From positions 108,297,163 to 108,361,162 of the forward strand of contig OX465284.1 of the NCBI GenBank assembly GCA_949987705.1: DNA of 64,000 nt. Direction: 5' to 3'. The translations under genes and the position numbers were made by a program. Positions 55,550 to 64,000 of the stretch are shown in pieces (the stretch's first letter is position 1; every line of letters begins with the position of its first letter). Source of the DNA: Thereva unica. Lineage: Eukaryota > Arthropoda > Insecta > Diptera > Therevidae. Under the pieces are notes generated by a model, which was not told the DNA's origin, ran no database searches, and saw nothing but the letters and a program-made list of their open reading frames with translations.

Positions 55550-56612
55550 TTTGACTAACAGGTTAAGATACTGAATGTTATTAGACTGATGGTAGAGCCC
55601 GGACCATAAAAGAAGGGAAAATTAGCGCCACATGTGGAATTGTGATTGAAGATTTAAATGAAGCGGTAGTTTGTGTTTTTTAATAAAACAGAGTATGACG
55701 TTACTCGTTTGTGGAGACTTGATACCCCCACCGAATATGGAAGCAGTGATTTTGAGATTCCCTTCTTTTTTTGGTGCGGCCTCTACCAGTTTTTAACAAT
55801 TTTAGACGCCTTACCGTTTTCTAGAAGTACAGGGTGTCCGCTAGTAAATTTTATACTATGAATCGGATTTGCGTCGACTGGATTTGCGGTGGGCAGATGA
55901 GGAGTATCTTTCGAAGCCGGAATATTGCAGGTCAGGCATGAATCAATAGACGAATCGCGGTTGAGGCGTATTTCGTAACTAAGAATTTGATAATTGGATC
56001 AAAGTAGTAAGGCATCGTTTTTGATTGCAGTTCGATACTCGCTCATCGAAGCAATTGATATTGGTGTGGATAAAGAAAGCCCAGAGAGAAAAAGCCTATT
56101 GGAAATCAGCCTCCTTCTGAACCTTCAACTTCTATAACGACCCCAGAAAATGTTAATTACGTGAGAGATGAAATTAGCAGAATATGCGTTATTTGAGCAC
56201 ACAACAGCAGTTCATCAAAAGCCCCTCCAGAGCCGGAAGATCACTGTTTGTTGCGCAGTTTCCAGTAAAGGCATCATTGATTCTTGGCGAACGTGAAACC
56301 GTCACTGCAGAACTGTACTTAACGATGCTGGTGGGAGTTTTATACCGCAGCTACGCAACTATGTTGGCTACAAAAACAGACCACATTTCCAGTAGGAATA
56401 GAGAAACTAAGGAGCATTTTTCCGGGGAAATCAATCGGAAATCCTTCGGTGACATCGACTGATCCCCTACATCAGCAGTTGGCAACCCAAATGCATTGGC
56501 GTGCCACAAAACCGATAATTAAAACTAATGCACATTAAGCGTGTAACAAAAAAAATCATTGTAAAAGAAAATTTTATTTATGTTGTAAAAGCTTTTCACA
56601 AAGCAGCTTTAA
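55550..56612. other. No gene recognised
   Basis: A 92-codon plus frame at 56184-56462 shows no motif. No repeats noticed. Confidence 0.4.
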
Positions 56613-56615
56613 GCT

Positions 56616-56957
56616 CACATACAGGGCGGCCCGATCAAGACCATACATTACTCAGTCTGACTGTGAGGACTTGAGGCAACCGCCTGACAGGCCATGAACT
56701 GCAGGTGACTTCATACAGACAGGCGAAGACGACGGCAGGTTGTTAATTTAAGTGAAAAAATCGACATGGCCTCAACGAAAACTTCAGACTGAATAGAAGT
56801 GCGGATCTTCAGGCTCAGACTGACGATAAAAACCTACAGTCATAAATATTTTTGGCAGTTTTTCTGGCCTTCAGGCGATATCCAGTGGCGGCCGTTGAGC
56901 TTGTGGTGATGCAGGTGAGAAACCTTCAGGCCACGGCCTGCCGGCGGCCCGTATGTG
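56616..56957. mobile_element. 342 bp TIR element with TTCAGGC-rich interior
   Basis: CACATACAGGGCGGCC at the left pairs with GGCGGCCCGTATGTG at the right (one-base bulge). The interior repeats TTCAGGC, CAGACTGA and GGCCTGCC words in both orientations and is GC-richer than its flanks. No identical flanking direct repeat is visible. Possibly hAT-like from the CA start, but unproven. Confidence 0.65.
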
Positions 56958-57064
56958 AATGACTGAATGGGGGCCTTTTACCAACTTTCGAGTAAACTTA
57001 CATAAACTTCTCTCCTGTCATCTACATTTCGAAATTTTAGACATACCAAAACGAGGTGGAAAAT

Positions 57065-57165
57065 GATTATCACAGCCTCAATCCTGGATTTTGTCAGAGA
57101 TAATCTTGGTTGATGTTTCTGATAAAATTAAGGATTAGCTTCGTTGATGCACATGGCCCTAAATA
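57065..57165 (-). repeat. Dispersed repeat with AAACATCAAC core (copy 3)
   Basis: On the minus strand CATCAACGAAGCTAATCC, then AGAAACATCAACCAAGATTA, then CCAGGATTGAGGCTGTGATA matches the theme at 4700-4785 and 22290-22485. Boundaries are uncertain. Confidence 0.4.
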
Positions 57166-57169
57166 AATA

Positions 57170-59135
57170 ATTTTATTTTATGTTAGATTTTTATTATTAG
57201 TTAAAGTGGAAATTCTGCCGGCGGACACCCTGCGGAACTTGCTTTTTGAATTTCCTACTTATAGGACCCTACACCCTCTATATGCTCTGACTTCAATTAG
57301 TAAATTCCTAATTGCTTATCCTAAGAATAAATCTTTAAAATTCCCAAAAAGCACGAAGTAATCCTGAGATTACCATGATTTTATGCGGCAAATTACTAGC
57401 TGAACTGAAAAAGGTTAAACAGCGAAATCCTTGAAAAGGATTGTCCCGTCTCAGCCAAATCCTAATGAAATGGAAGATGGCAAAAAGCGCGATTTTATTA
57501 ACAGTTCCAAAAATTCTCGTCCTTTCTGCTCCACCGTCTCTTTCATTAATATTATCAAAAGAAAAAGAATAAATAAAAATCACAACAACAAAAAAATATG
57601 CTTATCGCTCTTTGATTTCCATTTCGGTTTCGTCCCTTTGATGTCTCCCCGTGCATCCTTCTCCTTCTCCAGAAAAATATTAAAAGTGAAAGTTGAAAAA
57701 AGGATGTTTTAATCAAGATCTCCCGAAAATCTCGAGCATCTCTCGTTCTGGAAAACTTCCGTAAATATTAAGAATTTCTCCCGCCATCGCCCGTTATCTG
57801 CAAGTGAAGGACTCTACTTCCTCCACCTACAGCCACATTTTCGGGAAGGATACTTCCCTGCTTTTCATATAGTCGTCTGCCAGGATGGGGTGGGTGTATC
57901 CTAGGCGAGGAATTGAAATTGATCTCAACAAGTTGCAATTTGCCGGAAGCATTTTCGCCTCATCCATAGCCCACCGCGCCGCCGATGCCGTCGGTCGTCA
58001 CAGTCGATGGCGGATGAGGTGGTGGTGGCGGCGGTGGTGTAGCAGAGCTGAAATTTTCCTAGGGTTGAAATGGAACCACTGAAAAAAAAGTATAGAAGAA
58101 CCCCATTAAGTCCTTGAAACTTGCGAGTCCAGACGCAAGGATATTTATGTGTGTGAATCCAACCGTGCAAGTGAAAGGGAAAATCATGGGAGGGAGCCGA
58201 AATTTAATTATTTATCCTAAATCCTTGGAGGTGAATTTCTTGTATTTTTTTCCTTTCAGACATTTTGTTTCTTCCTTGATTTTTTTTCCTTATTCCTTTT
58301 AAGGAGTTGCTAGGATCCTGTTTCGGGGATGCTAGAAGAAGCATCACAGATGAGACTTTTCTCATCGTTTATCCTATTTTATTTTGAGTCGATGCCACAT
58401 AATGGCGGAAGTTTTTTTCCAGTGCCTCAATCCCGAATCCTGTTTATCTTTCACATTCAGGACCCAGCTTGACCACTTCTGTTCTAGGGTAACATAACCC
58501 CACGCCCTCGAAATCTTTTTTATCCTGATAACTCGCTGCGGTTGAAAATTCATGGATAAGTTTTGATGTTGGTATATACATACGAAGACCCATCGATTTT
58601 CCCATATAACACCATATGCACACTGGTAGTGGTGCGATATCATATCCAATTTTCCCACTGTTTCAAATGAGACTCGGGTATATATCCGCTTTTATCCACA
58701 TCCAATGGGGTGCAGCTTTTAATCCCAATTTACTTCATAACGTCGGGACAGGTGTGAGGCATTTTCGGTGAAATTTTTGGGGTTGGATAAGGATGCTTAC
58801 TTTCTATCCCCCCTCCACCCAAAAACGCTGAGGTGATGATATGATATAATCCGTATACCAGTGGGATATTAACTTTATGCCAGTGTATGTATATTTTTCA
58901 TAGGTGTATGTGTGGGTGTGTGTGGTTTAGTCAAAAATTTTCACAACGAATTTAACCAATTTACAAAATTTCACTTTAGAGCTGTGAGCTCTTGTAAAAT
59001 TCTCGAGTTCATTTAATTTTTAGCGCTTTCAATGAAATGGTCTGTGTGTGCTCAAAATGGGGTGAAAATTGTATTTAAAATTCACTTTGTTCAAGGGTAG
59101 TTTTATGTTTTATATGATGCTGTGATTAATGGGGA
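57170..59135. other. No gene recognised; GGT-rich patch near 58000
   Basis: The patch 57960-58045 is unusually GC-rich for the window and turns into GGT/GGC triplets (GGTGGTGGCGGCGGTGG). Frames there (65-81 codons, both strands) have no motif. Short TG runs lie near 58905-58925. Nothing else seen. Confidence 0.45.
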
Positions 59136-59139
59136 GTGT

Positions 59140-59345
59140 GACAGCTATTTGGACAAGGAGATGCGATCTCACCAATACTTTTTATCATTACTTTGGAAGC
59201 AATCATGCACTAGCGGCGTGGAGATGAATGAGAAATATCAGCGGTTCTAGCTAAAGCCAGGCGGCGCAGACTATGCGACTATGATCTGTAAGACTTAAAA
59301 GATATATCCAGACTATTATTGGTCGGAGCATTTATAAGCTTCCTT
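59140..59345 (+). pseudogene. RTE-like LINE RT fragment, left part
   Basis: LFGQGDAISPILFIITLEAI (block B, consensus LRQGDxLSPLLFN) at about 59142-59203 is followed by a degenerate ADYATMIC in place of ADYADDIC near 59268. The next RT landmark, RPVLLYG, appears at 60486, after the repeat element at 59565-60406. Subtracting that insertion leaves about the distance expected in an intact RTE, so the two parts probably belonged together. Confidence 0.75.
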
Positions 59346-59564
59346 AAGTCAACTGGATGTCTTTAAATATCCGCGACAGACCATTAAACAACCAACATAC
59401 CTTTACTTTGCCCCATCAAATCGGCGAGCCCAATGGCTAATTGGACATCCGGTCGCACTAGCAGCAACCCTACACATAATCTAAATGGAGAAAATAGTAA
59501 CTGCCCAAGAAACAGCGCAGATATTTATAAAACGGAAATACTAGAAAAAGAACGTTGATGGTAT

Positions 59565-60406
59565 TAAAAGTGCGACGTCATAAAAGCTCAATAAAAGCTT
59601 TTTAAAGTGACATCATAAAAGCTCTATAATGAGACGTCATAAAAGCTTAATGAAAGCTTTATAATGTGTCGTCATAAAAGCTTTAACTACTTGTTGTGGC
59701 CGTTTCTAAGCTTTTTTTGTATGTAACTTATACCCCGGCTTCACCGGCCTTAGTTTAATCAAGTTCATTTCAATATGCAAAAGTGGCTTCACCGGCATTG
59801 TTCAGTTCAGAAAGCTTCGTGTGTGACGTATTATTTTTGAAAGCTCCTTTACTGACGTCTATTTATTTCAGTTTCCCAAATCAAAGTGTATAAATGGAGG
59901 TACAAGTTTTACTTTCACTTATTAAAAGTCGCCAAGAAAGTGCTACTATGTGCGAGATAATGGCTAGCATTTTATACTTCCTTTTTTGATCCATGTTTAT
60001 TTTCTCAAAGCTCTTACTTTAACTGTCATGGAATAACGTCAAAACAATTTCCAACAAAATACATCAGCTGACATGGAAATATTCCAATTTTTTACTCTCT
60101 TTTGAGCGAGCTTTTACTTTGAAACTCAATTTCATTTTCTGTAGGCCCAAAGCAGGCTTTTTTTCCTGACTTTAAAATGTGAAAAATGTATGGGAAATCA
60201 GGAAATTTTAAAGTACTGTAGACTAATTTGCTCGAACTTGCGAAATTTTGGCGGTGAAGCCGGGGTATTAAGCTGATATATTAGAATATGACTGTTGCAG
60301 TATTTTTGGTTGTTGTTAGACAAAACGTATTGAAGTGCTTTTTATTTTATTAGAAGTGGATTATTGAAGCAATTAAATTCATCGGTTGTCAAAAGACCCT
60401 GAGAGC
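59565..60406. repeat. 35-bp repeat element, copy split by a TIR element
   Basis: About four units (GACGTCATAAAAGCTCAAT, AAAGCTTTATAATGTG) at 59565-59690 are followed by the family body (TTTCTAAGCTTTTTTTG ... ATATGACTGTTGCAGTATTT ... CGGTTGTCAAAAGACCC), collinear with 50300-50660 except for the 537-bp insertion at 59731-60267. It lies inside the RTE fragment. Confidence 0.75.
59731..60267. mobile_element. 537 bp TIR element with TTA target duplication (PIF/Harbinger-like)
   Basis: Ends are TACCCCGGCTTCACCGG and CGGTGAAGCCGGGGTA; TTA flanks both sides (59728-59730 and 60268-60270). The related copy at 50300-50660 has AACTTAAGCTG where this locus has AACTTA-element-TTAAGCTG, an empty site showing insertion at TTA. 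A 3-bp TWA duplication is typical of PIF/Harbinger. GGCTTCACCGG is repeated subterminally near 59781. A 31-codon frame from ATG 59894 (MEVQVLLSLIKSRQESATMC) could be a transposase start remnant, or chance. Confidence 0.8.
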
Positions 60407-60483
60407 TTGGTGATGGATGATAAAATGTGCAATGTGCAAAGGCTTTTACGATAGACATCATTAAAACACAACGATAATAAGAC

Positions 60484-60545
60484 CTGTACTACTATATGGT
60501 TGGGAAGGGTGGACAATGAAAGACGTAGACGAGACTTAGGTGTCG
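60484..60545 (+). pseudogene. RTE-like LINE RT fragment, right part
   Basis: IIRPVLLYGWEGWTMKDVDE is the RTE motif equivalent to IRPVLxYGSExWTL. It is probably the continuation of the fragment at 59140-59345 beyond the inserted repeat element. Similarity ends about 60545. Confidence 0.8.
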
Positions 60546-60549
60546 CCCT

Positions 60550-62625
60550 TGATACTACCATACCACGATCTCTTCTACGTCCTAGTGCATTGTCTAGTTA
60601 TAAGCTCAGCTCGAAAGCTAGAAAAAGAATGTGTGAATGCGTCCTGGGTCAAACAATCAGGTCTGTGTCACATACTATAAGACGAGCTTCTGATCTTGTT
60701 CAAGTGGTCTGGGCTACAGAACTGAGTTATAGCAGGAGTGATAGTACAATGGCCCAATTGTAGAAGAACGTGTGGTCTGATTAAGAATTATGTACAATAC
60801 CCACCCAGGGAACAGAGGAACAATACAACGTTTTCTTCGTAGTTGAAAACCTTTTCTAAAAGAGCTTAGGATGTGTTTCGAAGCGGTGACCGACTGGATC
60901 TAGAGCCAATCTAAGCAGTTCCTGTTCTTACTAACATCACGGTTACAAATCGGTGTTCTTTCAACGCCAATGTTATCCCCTACAGTTCTTGGACGGGGCT
61001 GCAGTTTGTACCTACCGACTTAACCCGTCAGTGGTATACAATAGTGCTGTTGGTAGGTGCCGCTGATAACATTGAGTCGTTCCAAGACGGAAAGTGCTGT
61101 TTGGTTTGTTGAAGTGGTGAGGCCCGCTTACTCTGTGCTAACCTCCAATTAGCACTGTTTTGAGAGCACTCATTCTCATGACCTTTAGTACGGTTTTTAG
61201 ATACAAGAACTGTGTCAAGTTCGATGTTCTATTGGTATATCCTAAAGCTCGTTCAGTGCGTGGCTGCCAAATGAACTGTGCCTGACTTTGGCTAGTGACG
61301 GTCATTTGCAATCACACTCTCGCTAGTTCACACGACTTCCAAATCACTGAAATTTCTGCTTGGAAGCCACTGGATCCATCCGGAAGCCTGAGTATTTTGG
61401 CTATATTGCAAGAGCAAGAGGAGACTCCGGCACCTACTTTGCAGTTCATCTTCGAACTATCTGTGTCATGCCCATATCTGCTAAAACGTGCCTGATTTTG
61501 TACTCCTGTCTTGGTATTTTGAACGTGAGCTTTTTACTCAACTCCAACTTTGGGGTAATGTAGTTTGTGGTGGTTGGGATCAACGCTCCATCAAACATAC
61601 ATACCATGGTCTTGGTATGGGTTTCTTGCCAGTACCCATTTCTTTGAGTCTGACGGCGCTACAAGAGGCTAGGTACTGAAGGCCGGGATGCACGAGGCTA
61701 GTTATTCAAGCTAGGTTAGCAAGTTAGCAGCTCTGGCTTCGGGTTAACTGTACGAGCTTCATTTCTAGACTACATAGTAAGCCCAGAGAGTTTAAGCTAG
61801 AATTTTTTAAATAGGTTTTAGAACTGAACGACTGAACAGGGTGCAGAATTGCCTCCATAGTACGAGTATTCACTGGAAGTGCCGCAAAAACAAAACCAAC
61901 ACAAAAACATGATTGAAAGTCACCTGTAATCAACTAAATCCTTACACGCCAAAAAAATTTAACCACAGACCCACACAGGTGAGTAAACACAAATTCATTC
62001 ATCACACCTTGAAATCCATCCAATTCCATGCTTCTTTCCAGTTATTTTTATCTCCCACGCTACACACCTGTCTAAAATGTGTGTATAAAAACCACATGAA
62101 CTCCTTTTTTCCCGCGTGCCGCCTGACACCAACCACATTGCCATGCCGCGCGGTATATCTCCATCTGTAGAAACATTACAACCTGCCACAGAGTAATTAG
62201 TCTGTCATTGATGGATAGCTTGAGCGATGTCTCAGGAGCATAAAGGACATGAGTATCTGCATTAAGCCGGCAAATCGCGCGCAATCCATCTTTGTTAGCA
62301 GATGTGCCGCGGGTTATTATAATGGGATTAGCATAATTTATGCAGCGATGGTGTAAACTAGACTAGACTAGATGCTGAGACGGAGAGTGTCGATATTAAT
62401 TATTGTTGTTAACATTTTAAGGTAGAAAGTAGAGAGGAGGGATGAGGGGGTGGGAATGTAGTGTTGATGGATCCATGTTTGAAACGATGCATTCAAGTGC
62501 AATCTTTCAATCTTTCCCCACATAAAACCCGAGTGAGACTCGTATTCATCAAAGTTAATTAACAAAAATCCGAGTCGAGTCTGAATAGTCCGAATTTTTT
62601 GCGGTAATTGATAGTCACTTTCACC
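60550..62625. other. No gene recognised
   Basis: Frames of 60-88 codons on both strands without motifs. The doubled word TACCATGGTCTTGGTATGG lies near 61601. No repeats noticed. Confidence 0.45.
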
Positions 62626-62629
62626 GGCT

Positions 62630-63620
62630 CAGTCCCACTATCTCCGCCAGCAGCCATGAAAGGCCATCACCTTTGCAGCCCCGATTGCCGGTGTTAATTG
62701 CCAGCGACTGTGGCACTTGACATAGAAATATTTTATAAACGACCCGCCGGACAATCCACAGCGAGCCCCATGCCCACTGCCCAGCGGTGGCGGAGTCCCC
62801 CCCGTCCGCCGATGATGGCAGCCGGAAGAGTGCGCTTCACTTGATTGTGTTGATTCTGATTGGTACCAATGAACACACTCAGCTTGATGGAATCCGTCAT
62901 GGCTAATCCAGTCCCGAGCCGGGCAGCAGAGACAGCATCGCCAGCAGCACTTCCGAGATGATAGCTTAATTGGACAAACAGTGACGGAGAGCGGCATCTT
63001 TGTTCCAATATGAACAACAGACGAACCATCGCAGCCGGCTGCAGAGCTGTAATTGAAAATATCTTCTTGAATGCCAGCCACACGATGTAGCTCTGGAGCT
63101 AGACGGCAGCGGTGCACATTCCAGGGGCACCCAGGGGAAAAGCGATTTGCCGCTTTCAATTGTCTTGAGTCCGCCCTGAAGCCACAACAAAACCCAATCA
63201 ACGGTCATCAAACACACGGTGCGGAACTCAGCTTCGGTCTGGATAGCAGCAGATGACATAATCGTCGCTTGTTTGCATTTCTAATTGATTTCGCTCGATT
63301 GGCAATAGCAGCTCTGGGTGAATGTGGACGTCGTCGTCATATCTTCGCACTACTCCCAACAAGTCGCAGTACAGCATTCATGCAAACGTACAGTCCAACT
63401 ATTCATATCCACTAGCAATACACATTGTGCTCCAATCACCAGTGCATTGTGGGTCGATATCAACTCACCGGACCCCGAGTTGTTGTGGGTGACTGCAGTG
63501 CACACCGAAGAACAATATATCGCCGCTGTCCGCGTACAATGAACCTTCGGAGAACTCCCAGGGTTCCTCCGGTGGCCACACAGTATAAATATAGACCAAC
63601 ATCTGCCGAAGTTAGAGATA
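62630..63620. other. GC-richer island, possibly conserved non-coding or exon
   Basis: This 1-kb block is free of visible repeats and clearly richer in G+C than its surroundings. Three minus frames overlap (62638-63201, 187 codons; 62733-63083; 62966-63259), and plus frames follow at 63318-63691, but none shows a family motif or splice pattern that singles it out. CAGTATAAATATAGACC at 63580-63596 is TATA-like for plus-strand transcription. It could be a regulatory region or part of a gene outside the window. Confidence 0.35.
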
Positions 63621-64000
63621 AAAATACACACTATTTGTGCCTCCGTGTCGCTTACGTAACCGGGGGATTACGCTCAATGGAGAACGGATAACTTCTGATG
63701 TAAGCAAACAAAAACCGCCCGACTTGTTCCCCATTGGGGAGCGTTCCGAATGTGAAGCTGGAAGCAGATACCTTGACTTTAGACAGATGCTTTCTATCTG
63801 TCTCTGTTTCTCCCGGTTTGTGCTGCTGGTGCGGGACCGGACGGGGGTGTTTGTTTTAGACTAATTTAAACTTTAGTGGCGGCTTTAAGTGTGTAAATGG
63901 TCCTAGTATTGTTGTAATTAGACGTGATTTATTTTTATGGAGGTGTTTTCTTTATGGGATAACACGAGATCGAATGCAGGAATCGAAAGAGACTTTTGCT

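Noticed and set aside
62638..63201. 187-codon minus-strand frame, the longest in the window
   Set aside because: Two other minus frames overlap it in the same GC-richer block, it is dense in Cys/Ser/Gly without domain pattern, and no splice or start context favours it. I kept only a regional note.

Overview
The window is a gene-poor, AT-rich stretch of an animal nuclear genome, most likely an insect and probably a fly. The evidence is eukaryotic: truncated non-LTR retrotransposons with endonuclease, reverse transcriptase and RNase H motifs, SINE-like sequences with 5S rRNA or tRNA promoter boxes, many short terminal-inverted-repeat (TIR) elements, microsatellites, and one plausible coding start followed by a very short (51 bp) GT-AG intron. 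There is no sign of operons, ribosome-binding sites or CRISPR. Most open frames of 60-190 codons look like chance; I found no complete protein-coding gene.

Layout. 4-1334: foldback element with about 410-bp arms. 4690-5650: a repeat fragment and an antisense R1/Jockey-like LINE. 5740-6920: degenerate G/T-rich repeats that switch to their complement. 7764-9358: a 1.6 kb near-perfect palindrome. 9360-14630: little recognisable. 14.6-20.2 kb: a cluster of LINE fragments (Jockey/CR1-like, RNase H-bearing, RTE-like) with the first 5S-derived SINE copy and a TIR element. 22.3-24.4 kb: a LINE 3' end and an RTE-like endonuclease/RT remnant. 27.4-31.9 kb: RT fragments, two small TIR elements, a dispersed repeat, and an eight-unit 36-bp minisatellite. 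33.9-35.2 kb: a hAT element with an 8-bp target duplication, carrying a second TIR element inside it. 35.5-36.0 kb: a four-unit 146-bp tandem array. 36.8 kb: second 5S-SINE. 40-42 kb: R1-like RT and a 270-285 bp tandem repeat. 42.4-43.1 kb: candidate 5' end of a host gene. 44-51 kb: dispersed repeats. 51.9-57.2 kb: tRNA-like SINE head, TIR elements, third 5S-SINE. 59.1-60.6 kb: an RTE copy apparently split by a repeat that is itself split by a TIR element with a TTA duplication. 60.6-64 kb: mostly unique, including a GC-richer island at 62.6-63.6 kb.

How the parts relate. Nothing here forms a pathway. The relationships are those of transposition: SINEs with internal Pol III promoters would depend on LINE enzymes, the TIR elements lack transposases and would need them in trans, and nesting gives relative ages (RTE older than the 35-bp-repeat element, which is older than the TTA-flanked element; the hAT older than the element inside it). 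The two long hairpins could in principle yield double-stranded RNA for small-RNA pathways, which is inference. All family assignments come from motifs read by eye.
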